From: Deltaproteobacteria bacterium
Lineage (GTDB): Bacteria; Myxococcota_A; UBA796; UBA2385
Assembly: GCA_016792625.1 (NCBI GenBank)
Contig: JAEUKK010000160.1
Location: 20,653-84,652 of the forward strand
Length of the DNA: 64,000 nt
Reading direction: 5' to 3'
The notes below the pieces were generated by a model. That model did no database searches, was not told the DNA's origin, and worked only from the letters and a program-made list of their open reading frames with translations. Every line of letters starts with the position of its first letter. Within the stretch, counting starts at the first letter, position 1. This document shows, piece by piece, positions 27,392 through 35,038 of the stretch. Position numbers and translations under genes: made by a program.

Positions 27392-29676
27392 GCGCGGCCG
27401 CCACCGACTACGACCTCGACCCCCTGGCCGACCGCCTCTGCACGGCGCTCGACCACAACGAGGGCCTCATGGTGACCGCCGTCGTGGAGGTCCCGGCGCC
27501 GGCCCCGCCCGCCCTGCTCATGGCGCTCCTCGCCGACATTGAGCAGCGCATCGCTGCAGCCTTGGGCGCGGCGCTGCCACACGCACGAATGCACGCCATC
27601 TGGCCCGGCGAAGAGACCGAAGACCTGCTCTCGGCGCTGAACGGCAGCCGCGACGTGCTCAAGCGCTTCTGCCCCCTGGTGCTGCTGCTCATCGAAGATG
27701 GCGAGCAGCTGCGCTGGCTGCGCGCGCGCACGCCCGACCTGCTCTCGTCGATCACCGTCTCGGCGCGGTTGGAGCCCCGACCCACCGCGCTTGACCCAGA
27801 GACCGTCTGGGCGCGCATCGACGCCCACCAGCACAAAACCCTGGGGACGGTGCGCTTGAGCGGCCTCGTGCCCCACCAGACCGCGGTGCAGGGCCTTAGG
27901 CTGGATCGGGTATACCTCAGACGAACGACGCTTCGGATCGCGGACCAGGGCGGCGCGCTGCAGCTCATCGTCGGCGAGCCGGGCTCGGGCAAGTCGACCC
28001 TGCTCAAGGCGCGCGCGCTGGGCCTCGAGGGGGGCGACAGCGCGGGCGCCGCCCCCGCGCGCGGGCTCTTTCTCCCCCTCTCTGCCTGGTCTGAGGCGAA
28101 CCGGCGCCGCTCTACCCCCCTCGACGCGTGGGTCCGCGACACGATGAGCGCGATGGCGGGAGTCCAGGCGGTGAAGCTGGCGGGGCTCTTGTCGGGCGCG
28201 ACGCTGCTGCTCGACGGGCTCGACGAGGTCGCGCACCTCACGGATCGCCGACGACTGCTCGACGAGGCGCAGGCGCTGACGCGCGCCTACCCCGACCTGC
28301 ACATTGTCGTCAGCGGGCGCGAGCTCGTGCTCGAGCAGCTGCTCGTCGACCACCGCCGCGCGTGGACGCTGGTCCGCCTCGGGGATATCCGGCCAGGCGA
28401 GGCCCGCCGCCTCATGTGGGTGACGCTGGCCGCATGGCATGATCTGCCGGCAGATGGCCCGCTGCCCCCTGAGGTCGAGGGCCGCGCGCAGCACGCCAGA
28501 ACCAGCCCCGCGTTCAAGACGCTGGCCCACAGCCCGCTGCTCGTGACCTTCTACACCGTCTTGATGGAGCTGCAGCGTGAGCCGCCCGCCCACATCCCCT
28601 CCCTCTACCACGCGCTTGTCGAGATGCTGGTGGTCAACTGGCAGGCGATGCGCAGCACCAGCGGCGCCCGCCTCTCGCGGGCCGAGGCCTACCGCACCCT
28701 CGCCCCGCTCGGCTGGGGCCTCGTCGAGGCCGGCGCGGTGGGCCTGCACAAAGCCGAGCTGTTGGCGCGCCTGATGGACGCCGACACCTTGAGCGCCCCC
28801 GGGCCGGAACGCGAGGCCGCGGCCCGCCGCCGGCTCACCCAGCTCAGCGAAGACTCGGCCTTGCTCATGGTTGAAGACGGGCGCTGGCGCTTTCACCACC
28901 AGACGATCGCCGAGTTCCTCGCCGCCCGCGCCGCGCTGCAAGAGCCGGCGGTCGCGGCGGCCCTCGAAGCTGAGCCCTACCTGCCCCAGCGCCAGCAGAC
29001 CGTCGCCTTCGCGGTGTCGATGGTGCTCGACGTCGACCCGCGGGATGACCTCGCCGCGCGCTGGCTCGACGCCCTCGACCGCAAGGCGAGGCGCCCCGGC
29101 GTCTATGACGCGAAGATCCCCAGCACCCTCTCTGCGGTGCTCGTGCACGCGCGCGGCCTGCCCGCCAGCCGCCGCGCGGCCCTCACCGGCCACCTCGCCC
29201 GGGTGACCTTCACCCAAAAGCTGAGCCCCTGGCAGCGTGACCTCGCGGTCGGCGCCTGGGCGGCGGCGGCGCGGGCCCAGGCCATCCCCACCGAGGCCCT
29301 CGAGGCCCTCGCCGACGACCGCGAGGCCCAACACACCATTGGTGAGGCGCTTGTTGCGCTCGTCGGCACGGAAGAACCCCAGCTCGCGCGCTGGCTGCGG
29401 ACGGATAAGCAAGTGGGTCATGCCTGGCTCGCGCGCTGGCTCGCCGACCCCGCGCCCGAGCAACGCGCGTGCGCATGGCTCGCTGTGGCCTGGACGGGGA
29501 GCTTGAACCACAAGAAGCTAAAGCGATGGGACCGCATGGTGTGGACGCTGGTGAGGCAATTGCTGCCCATACAGATGGGAGTACTCAAACAGATCGGAGT
29601 ATTCAAACCTCGACGGCGAATCTCACTGCCGGCCCCCTTTGCCACGTTCGGCGCACCGTCAACGCCCCCCGCCTGA
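27388..29676 (+). CDS. NACHT NTPase with inactive-STAND-like N-terminal domain
   Basis: 762 residues. Residues 15-125 resemble the degenerate P-loop (iSTAND-like) domain of bacterial conflict proteins, ending in LNGSRDVLKRFCPLVLLLIE and RARTPDLLSS. Walker A GEPGSGKST is at 196-203, Walker B TLLLDGLDEV at 271-280, and the NACHT winged-helix signature FHHQTIAEFLAARA near 515. The C-terminal 240 residues are helical and may be the sensor. It matches bacterial NACHT proteins related to eukaryotic NLRs, several of which are anti-phage. No nuclease or other known effector domain is fused, so the killing function may come from the coupled ATPase or the C-terminus. The stop codon is supplied by repeat B copy 2. 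Confidence 0.8.
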   Translation: MSAAATDYDLDPLADRLCTALDHNEGLMVTAVVEVPAPAPPALLMALLADIEQRIAAALGAALPHARMHAIWPGEETEDLLSALNGSRDVLKRFCPLVLLLIEDGEQLRWLRARTPDLLSSITVSARLEPRPTALDPETVWARIDAHQHKTLGTVRLSGLVPHQTAVQGLRLDRVYLRRTTLRIADQGGALQLIVGEPGSGKSTLLKARALGLEGGDSAGAAPARGLFLPLSAWSEANRRRSTPLDAWVRDTMSAMAGVQAVKLAGLLSGATLLLDGLDEVAHLTDRRRLLDEAQALTRAYPDLHIVVSGRELVLEQLLVDHRRAWTLVRLGDIRPGEARRLMWVTLAAWHDLPADGPLPPEVEGRAQHARTSPAFKTLAHSPLLVTFYTVLMELQREPPAHIPSLYHALVEMLVVNWQAMRSTSGARLSRAEAYRTLAPLGWGLVEAGAVGLHKAELLARLMDADTLSAPGPEREAAARRRLTQLSEDSALLMVEDGRWRFHHQTIAEFLAARAALQEPAVAAALEAEPYLPQRQQTVAFAVSMVLDVDPRDDLAARWLDALDRKARRPGVYDAKIPSTLSAVLVHARGLPASRRAALTGHLARVTFTQKLSPWQRDLAVGAWAAAARAQAIPTEALEALADDREAQHTIGEALVALVGTEEPQLARWLRTDKQVGHAWLARWLADPAPEQRACAWLAVAWTGSLNHKKLKRWDRMVWTLVRQLLPIQMGVLKQIGVFKPRRRISLPAPFATFGAPSTPPA

Positions 29677-29850
29677 GGCCGCCGGAGGGCGGCGCAGCCG
29701 GCCGGGCCCCGCCCGGCGGAGGGGGCCCGCCGCGGACCTTGGCCGCGGCGGAACCGCCCCCGAACCCCGGCGGGGGCCGACCCGGAGCGCAGCGGAGGGG
29801 CAGGCCCAGCCGCTCGTCTATGGTCGGGCCCAGATCAGCGGCGCCCGGCT
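29668..29850 (+). repeat. Intergenic repeat family B, copy 2
   Basis: Begins CCCGCCTGAGG inside the last codons of the NACHT gene, so TGA in the repeat terminates that gene. It keeps the 9-bp CCGCCGCGG/CCGCGGCGG hairpin and extends to the 3' end of the convergent 218-aa gene. It fills the whole spacer. Confidence 0.8.
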
Positions 29851-30505
29851 ACGCGATCCCCCGCACCACCAGCGCCCACCGCTGGTACAGCTCGCCCGCC
29901 GGCCCACCCGCGACCAGCTCGACGCAGCGGTCGAGGTGCATCAGCGCCTGCTTGAGCGCCACGGCGGCCTCTTTGGCCCCCGCCGCCCGGCTCGCCCCGA
30001 CCCGGTGCGTGCCATCCTTGGCCAGGGTCGCCGCGCACCAGGCCCGCAGGTCGTCGCGCAGCTCTTCGAGCATGGGTGCGAGGCGCTCGGCCCCCGGCAG
30101 ATCGAGGGCGTCTTGCAGCGCGTCGGCCAGCCGCTGGTACTCGGGCACCTGGGCGCGGCCGTGCGGGCCGGTGACCGTGGCGAGCCCGGCGGGGAAGAGC
30201 CGCTCCGCCAGGTCCTCGGCGACCCCGAGGCCCAGCGCGGCCAGCCCTTCGAGCGCCCGGTGCAGCCCGCCGACCCGCCGGTCGAGGCTCAGCTCGGCCT
30301 CGCTGACCGACGCGGCCTCTGCCGAGAGCCGGGCCGTGGCCGCGCGGCGGCCGCCGACCTCTACGTCCAGCGCCACCGCGGCCTCTTCGACCGCGCGGGC
30401 GGCGTCGAGCACGGTGGCGTCGGTAAAGAGCTCGCGCGCGGCGGCGACGAGAGGAGTAGCCAGCGCGAGCAGCGCGGCGCGGGACCGGTGGGCGTAGGCG
30501 GGCAT
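29849..30505 (-). CDS. Unknown 218-aa array-associated protein, copy 2
   Basis: 218 residues starting MPAYAHRSRAALLALATPLV behind GCGGAGGTCCCG. It is colinear without gaps with the protein at 19085 and identical at most positions (PEYQRLADA, AELRDDLRAWCAATLAKD versus EELRDDLRAWCAATLAKD, and the RWALVVRGIA tail). It is helical and cytosolic with no identifiable motif. As at the other copy, a tandem hairpin array (IV) lies upstream in the same orientation. Strong conservation of two copies in one island next to arrays suggests a functional link, for example array-RNA binding, but nothing in the sequence proves it. Confidence 0.7.
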   Translation of the reverse strand: MPAYAHRSRAALLALATPLVAAARELFTDATVLDAARAVEEAAVALDVEVGGRRAATARLSAEAASVSEAELSLDRRVGGLHRALEGLAALGLGVAEDLAERLFPAGLATVTGPHGRAQVPEYQRLADALQDALDLPGAERLAPMLEELRDDLRAWCAATLAKDGTHRVGASRAAGAKEAAVALKQALMHLDRCVELVAGGPAGELYQRWALVVRGIA

Positions 30506-30627
30506 CGGGACCTCCGCAACCAGTGGACCACAGGGGTGCAAGGCGGGCGGTGAGGTGCTGCTCCGGCACGGGCTCTTGGGCGTCGTGCGACGGTTTAGGG
30601 CGTGGCGCGCGCCCTGGCGCGGGGTCT

Positions 30628-31014
30628 GATCGGGGGTGCGCCGGAGATCGGGGCGCGCGGGCAAGCTGCTGATCCGCTTTGCCACGGGGCGCGGGCGGGG
30701 CGGAGGCGGTGGTGATCCGCGGGCCTCCGCGTGTCGGACGGGTTGAGGGAGGAGCTGATCCGCGGTGTTGGGCGCACCCGACAGGCTGAAGGAGCTGCTG
30801 ATCCAGCCTGTCCGGCGCGCCCGACGAGACGAAGGAGGTGCTGATCGGAGGTGTCCGTCGGCCCCGACGGGCTGAAGGAGCTGCTGATCCGCCCAGTCCA
30901 GCGCGCCCCACGGGCTGAAGGAGCTGCTGATCCGCCGTGTCGGGCGGGGCCAACGCACTGGAGGAGCTGCTGATCCGCCGTGTCGGACCGGGCCGACGCG
31001 CTGGAGGAGCTGCG
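30628..31014 (-). repeat. Tandem array IV, 43-bp period, nine units, minus orientation
   Basis: On the plus strand GATC recurs at 30628, 30671, 30714, 30757, 30800, 30843, 30886, 30929 and 30972, every 43 bp. Read on the minus strand, units start GATCAGCAGCTCCTTCAGCC and continue into dyads such as GTCGGCCCGGTCCGAC and GTTGGCCCCGCCCGAC; in these two a C-G pair is replaced by a T-G wobble. The units nearest the 218-aa gene are the most decayed. Flanks 30506-30627 and 31015-31140 hold no gene. Confidence 0.92.
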
Positions 31015-31147
31015 CCGGGCCGGCCTCCGTCCGCCCCGCGCGCAGACGCACCCGCCCCGCCCACGGGCCGCGCCGCCCAACTCCACCCCTTCGCCGACGA
31101 GAACAGCGCCGCGCAGGCCGGCGCCGGACGGAGTGCTGCGCTCGGTG

Positions 31148-31153
31148 TAGCCT
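31148..31153 (+). promoter_or_regulatory. Possible -10 box TAGCCT of the GIY-YIG gene
   Basis: CGGTGTAGCCTCG lies 43 bp before the GTG start at 31197. It resembles the GTTAGCC boxes of the island. The -35 is unclear. Confidence 0.35.
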
Positions 31154-31196
31154 CGACTGGCCCGAGGCGCAGTAAGCCGCGGGCGTTGGAGGCGCA

Positions 31197-32118
31197 GTGG
31201 AGAAACAGCTTGGCGGCAACTATGACCACGCCACGGACCGTCCGGCGGTCCGCACGCTTGAAGGCTTGGGGCACTCCGCCGACGGGGTGCGGTTGGTTGA
31301 CCTCGTGCGGCCATCGTCCAACCGGGCCCAGATCTCGGCTGGCGCCGGCCTCTACGCAATCTATGAGACCGGCGGCGCCGAAGAGCCCGTGTACAGTCAA
31401 GCGCAACCAGGTTGATGGCATCGAGAGTGGCCCCGGCGCGGGTAGGCGCCGTCAAGCGTCCGGCTGGCCTGATCAAGTAGATCGAGCGCGACTGTACATC
31501 GGCAAGTCGACCAATCTGCGCAGCCGCATCGGCCGGCTGCTCGGCGGGGCCCTGACCGGCGCCGAGGGCCACATCGCCGGCTGGCGAATCGGCAACGGCG
31601 ACAAAAACACGGGAGACGCGCCCGTCCGGGTCGAGGTGATCGAGATCCATTGGTGGCCCGACCTGGATCTGCACGGTGCGCGACGCGCGCCCGCGCCATC
31701 CGCGCAGGAGGCTGCGCTGATCAAACGACACAACCCGCAGCTGAACACGCAGCACAGGAGCCATGTTGCCCACACACCCACGGACCTCAGCGACGAGCAG
31801 CTCAAGATTGCCATAAACACCGCGGCCGGTTGGCCGGCCGAAGCCGACCCGTGCCACGTGACGCCATGGAACTTGGCCGGCTGGTCGGGCTGGTCTGCGC
31901 CTTGCACCTTCGCCGACACCGTCACCGTGTACATCGGCCGCGCGTCCGCCGGGGGCGGAGTGGGCCTCTGGGCCTACGAGGACGGATCACAGATTTTCCC
32001 CGAGGGAAAGGCGGGCGCGACAGTGCGCAAGCCCGAGCGCCTGGCTGCGAAGCTGACGGAGTGGAAGCTACTTCGTGATCGTCGCTACCCTGCCGCGGGC
32101 CCCGATCCCGCCCGCTGA
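31197..32118 (+). pseudogene. GIY-YIG nuclease-like gene interrupted by a MITE-like insertion
   Basis: GTG start at 31197 preceded by TTGGAGG. Frame one encodes a 55-residue N-terminal region, then GAGLYAIYETGGAEEPVY, the GIY half of the nuclease core, and stops soon after entering inserted DNA. After the insertion another frame resumes with YIGKSTNLRSRIGRLLGG, the YIG half. Removing 103 bases (31394-31496) gives a continuous 272-residue protein reading ...EEPVYIGKST..., a textbook GIY-YIG core followed by about 190 residues that include a second YIGRASAGGG-like segment. In the ancestral form it would be a nuclease, plausibly for restriction or a mobile element. Confidence 0.85.
31394..31494. 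mobile_element. 101-bp MITE-like insertion with TA target duplication
   Basis: The insert is flanked by TA on both sides (31392-31393 and 31495-31496) and has inverted ends CAGTC...GACTG, reading GTACAGTC...GACTGTAC with flanks. TA duplication and CAGT termini are typical of the IS630/Tc1-mariner superfamily. It is too short to code for a transposase, so it would be a non-autonomous element. Its excision restores the GIY-YIG frame exactly. Confidence 0.75.
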
Positions 32119-32230
32119 CGGCGGCGCGCCACCGCGGCCCTGCCGGCCCCCGCTGACAACAACGACCGCGCCGCCCTGCCCGTCGCCGGCTTGCCGCGCC
32201 CTGTAGTATCGCCCCAGCAGGAGGGCAGCG

Positions 32231-32941
32231 ATGGCGCAGCGGCTCACGTGGTCCGAGATCAAGCACAACCCGACCGTGTTCGCGCGCGACTTCGCGCGGT
32301 CCACGCGAGAACAAACCGACGCCACAGAGTTCTGGAACGACTTCTTTGCGATCTTCGGCCTCAAGCGCACGCACGTCGCCGCCTTCGAGGCGCCGGTCAA
32401 GAAGCCGAGCGGGCCGGTCGGAAAGATCGACCTCACTTGGCCCGGGGTGATGGTGGCCGACCACAATACCGCCGAGCGGAGCTTGTCGCGGGTCGAGGCC
32501 CACGCCTTCGCCTCCAATCAGGGCCTGATCACCGATGGGCGCGCCAGTGAGACGCCACGCTACATCGTCGCCTTTGACGTTCAGCACATCGTGCTGCACG
32601 ATCTCAAGGTCGAAGAGGGCGGTGCCGGCGCAGACGAGGCAAGCGGGCCCGCCCCCCGCAACGTCGAGATCAAGCTGGCCGAGTTGCCCAACCACCCGCC
32701 CCCGAACGGCAACGCGACCCTGGCCGACCTCTACGACCCCGACACGATGCCGCCGGGCTTGGTCAAGGCGCATCAGGCCCTCGACAAGGCGGTCGACAAG
32801 CTGTACCGACCCGACCGGGCCTTCGGCTCGGACCGCGAGCGGGTCGAGTGGCTGTTCGAGCTGTTCGCCGCGCAGCAGGCGCCGTTGATGGCGGGTGTCG
32901 AGGGCAAGAAGAAGGCGAAGCGAAACCGGACCACCAAATAG
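32231..32941 (+). CDS. Miniature MmeI/type IIG-like protein without methyltransferase core
   Basis: 236 residues; ATG at 32231 after CAGGAGG. Residues 1-125 (LTWSEIKHNP, ATEFWNDFFAIFGLKR, KIDLTWPGVMVADHNT) match the N-terminal nuclease domain of MmeI-like type IIG restriction enzymes. Residues 180-225 (AHQALDKAVDKLYRPDRAFG, ERVEWLFELFAA) match the extreme C-terminus of the same enzymes. The roughly 600-residue SAM-methyltransferase and target-recognition core between them is absent. At the nuclease site the usual VEHKS reads ADHNT, so the catalytic Lys is replaced by Asn and the Glu by Asp; cleavage activity is doubtful. It may be an internal-deletion relic or a regulatory derivative. Followed by the TIR gene after 11 bp. 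Confidence 0.72.
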   Translation: MAQRLTWSEIKHNPTVFARDFARSTREQTDATEFWNDFFAIFGLKRTHVAAFEAPVKKPSGPVGKIDLTWPGVMVADHNTAERSLSRVEAHAFASNQGLITDGRASETPRYIVAFDVQHIVLHDLKVEEGGAGADEASGPAPRNVEIKLAELPNHPPPNGNATLADLYDPDTMPPGLVKAHQALDKAVDKLYRPDRAFGSDRERVEWLFELFAAQQAPLMAGVEGKKKAKRNRTTK

Positions 32942-32952
32942 ATGGAGCAGCC

Positions 32953-33366
32953 ATGACGCAGCCCCGGATCTTCATCACGCATCGGCACCGGTACAACGAC
33001 CACTATTGGACGCTGCGCCACAAACTGCGCGCAGAGTTCAACTTCCAGGACCTCTCGGTCCACGACCACAAGTTCGAGGATGATGACCTACCCCTCGATT
33101 TTCTGCTTGGCAAAATCGACGATCAAATCAAGCGCTGCAACGTCTTTATCGCAATCGGCCGTCGATACGTTGGGCGCGCCGCTTGGTGCAAATGGGAGAT
33201 TGATCGCGCGATCCAGCTCAACAAGTGGATCGCGACTTGGTCGCCGCACGGGCTCGACCCCAGCGAGGCGCCGGCGAGCGTCCGCGGCTACGCGCTTCAC
33301 TTAGGGCCGTTCACACAAGCCCGAGCCCTGGCGACCAAGCTACGTGCGCTTGACTTCGCAGTCTGA
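32953..33366 (+). CDS. ThsB-like TIR protein
   Basis: 137 residues, a stand-alone TIR-like domain: RIFITHRHRYNDHYWTLRHKL at the start, DDQIKRCNVFIAIGRRYV in the middle and AAWCKWEIDRAI carrying the expected catalytic Glu. This is the ThsB/DUF1863-type fold, which in Thoeris makes a cyclic ADP-ribose-type signal on infection that activates a SLOG-containing effector (ThsA). No ThsA lies next to it. It probably forms an operon with the preceding MmeI-like gene (11-bp gap). Composition is less GC-rich than the flanks (AAATCGACGATCAAATCAAG), suggesting recent import. Confidence 0.75.
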   Translation: MTQPRIFITHRHRYNDHYWTLRHKLRAEFNFQDLSVHDHKFEDDDLPLDFLLGKIDDQIKRCNVFIAIGRRYVGRAAWCKWEIDRAIQLNKWIATWSPHGLDPSEAPASVRGYALHLGPFTQARALATKLRALDFAV

Positions 33367-33438
33367 GGCCGATGCGGGTGCGGCACATGGACGCACCGCA
33401 GCCAAGCGTCCAATCCATCATCTGAGGACGAACCTACC

Positions 33439-34047
33439 ATGCAGATCCAGCTGACCGGCCCAGAGAGCATCACCCACTACAAGTCGATCCGAGGCCCCAT
33501 CGCCGGTGATGCCCTGGTCTACTTAGGCAGAGGGGGCGATGCGCCACAATACCAAAACGGCGCCTTCGCCCCGCACGGGCCACACCCCGGCAGGTGGGTC
33601 GACCCCCAGCAGCCGACAACCGTGACCACGACTGGCGGGGTTGGGCACTTCCTCGCGGTGGCGACACCCAAACACTCGCACCCCCCGGACGGCGCGATCG
33701 TGGTGCTCACACAGCATAGCAAGTGCACGCACCTCGGCATCGTCACCAGCGCCGAGCACCACGCACCAGGCGGCCCAGAAAATGGCTATCGGTGGTATCG
33801 ATGGGTCTATGTTCTGGCGATTCGGACAGACCTTCGAGTGGTGCCCGCGTCGCCTCCGGCATTCTTCAAGGTAGGCGCGGCGTACATCGCACATGCGAAC
33901 TGCAAATTCGAGGACAAGGACGCATTCCGAGCCAAGGTCTGGGCGGGCTTTCTGGCTGCAGAGCCTGAGCTGCTCGCGCAGGGATTGGTGACGGTTCCAC
34001 AGCCGCCCCCGTGGCACCTCTTGGGCTACCCCGCCACATACCCCTGA
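33439..34047 (+). CDS. Unknown protein, 202 aa, in lower-GC cargo
   Basis: ATG at 33439 (MQIQLTGPESITHYKSIRG), preceded by GAGGACG. It has mixed beta-rich character (DGAIVVLTQHSKCTHLGIVT, YRWYRWVYVLAIRTDLRVV), no signal peptide and no membrane segment. Many His, Trp and Tyr residues in the middle suggest a compact beta-barrel or binding fold. I do not recognise a family. It lies 72 bp after the ThsB-like gene on the same strand and shares its lower GC content, so it is likely part of the same imported unit and possibly of the same defence module. Confidence 0.55.
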   Translation: MQIQLTGPESITHYKSIRGPIAGDALVYLGRGGDAPQYQNGAFAPHGPHPGRWVDPQQPTTVTTTGGVGHFLAVATPKHSHPPDGAIVVLTQHSKCTHLGIVTSAEHHAPGGPENGYRWYRWVYVLAIRTDLRVVPASPPAFFKVGAAYIAHANCKFEDKDAFRAKVWAGFLAAEPELLAQGLVTVPQPPPWHLLGYPATYP

Positions 34048-34195
34048 GCGTCGTCGAACACAGCTCTCGGGCCGGTACGGTCATCGCCGGCGGCCTGCCA
34101 GCCGCCTGGGCCCGGGGCTGGATCGACGAGGCCCTGGGCGCGCCACGGAGGGGGCGGTCTACGCTTCCGGCGGGCACCTGAGCCCGTGGGCCCGC

Positions 34196-35038
34196 CTACA
34201 CCAACGGCCCCCCACCCGCTGCGCGCAGCGCAGCCCCCATCGCCGTCTGCGCGAGCGCCTCTCTCCCGACCCCAAGACACAGCGCCCGCTCAACATCACC
34301 CCGGGCCCGACCAGACCCCGCGCCCCCGAGCGCGCCACCCAGCGCCGCGCTGATGAGGTGCACAAGGTCGTGCCCCTGCGCGAGCTGCCAGGGGTCAGCG
34401 GGCGGCAGCGCGTCGAGGGCCGCCTGGACGTCTGCGGGCGAGGCGCCCAGCCCCTTCTGCGCGGCCGCGCTCAGCACATCACCCCAGCGCAGCGAGAGGG
34501 TGGCCGGGTCAAAGAAGCGCGACGCGACCAGCCAGCCCATGGGCGGAGACACCGGCGCCCGCCGGGCCAGCCAGCGCAGCCGCCCGAGGTCGGCCGCGGC
34601 CTGCAGCAGCGCCTCTTCCGGCGCCTGCCCCTTCGCCGCCCACGCGGTGACCTTGGCCGCATCACCATGCACCAGCAGCAGGCGGCGCAGCCCGCCGACC
34701 ATCGCGAGGGTGGTCTCGAGGTCGTGCGCGTCGGTGTAGGCGAGCTGGGGCACCACACGCAGCGCGCCCTCCAGCCGGTCGCAGTCGGCGTCGGCCGCGC
34801 CCCAGACCCACCCCTGCCCCTTGGCGGCGGCACCGGTCATCACCGCGACCAGTGTGTGGCGCCCACCACAGATCACGGGCGCGGCGCCCGTCCGCAGGTG
34901 GCCCTGCCAGAAGCGCGCGTCGCTCGGGCCCTCGACCAACAGGGCGCACCCCAACCCAGCAGTGTGCAGCAAGCGCAGCTCGGCCTGCACAGTGTGTTCG
35001 TCGATGGCCGCGCCAGGGCCGCGCAGAGGCCCCCTCAC
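34196..35038 (-). CDS. DUF4435-like TOPRIM protein (PARIS AriB-like)
   Basis: 280 residues from a GTG at 35038 that overlaps the ATPase stop (GTGA). The N-terminal GCALLVEGPSDARFW holds the TOPRIM Glu. It is followed by VWGAADADCDRL (Asp-x-Asp part) and LAYTDAHDLETTL, a His-Asp-x-Glu segment typical of DUF4435. In PARIS, AriB of this family is the toxin released from the AriA ATPase, and it acts as a nuclease. Gene order ATPase then DUF4435 with translational coupling fits that arrangement. The C-terminal 100 residues are helical and Ala-rich. Confidence 0.72.
   Translation of the reverse strand: MRGPLRGPGAAIDEHTVQAELRLLHTAGLGCALLVEGPSDARFWQGHLRTGAAPVICGGRHTLVAVMTGAAAKGQGWVWGAADADCDRLEGALRVVPQLAYTDAHDLETTLAMVGGLRRLLLVHGDAAKVTAWAAKGQAPEEALLQAAADLGRLRWLARRAPVSPPMGWLVASRFFDPATLSLRWGDVLSAAAQKGLGASPADVQAALDALPPADPWQLAQGHDLVHLISAALGGALGGAGSGRARGDVERALCLGVGREALAQTAMGAALRAAGGGPLV

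Noticed and set aside
31391..31497. Group I/II intron in the GIY-YIG gene
   Set aside because: The insert is only 101 bp, with inverted ends and TA duplication, and lacks intron secondary-structure cores.
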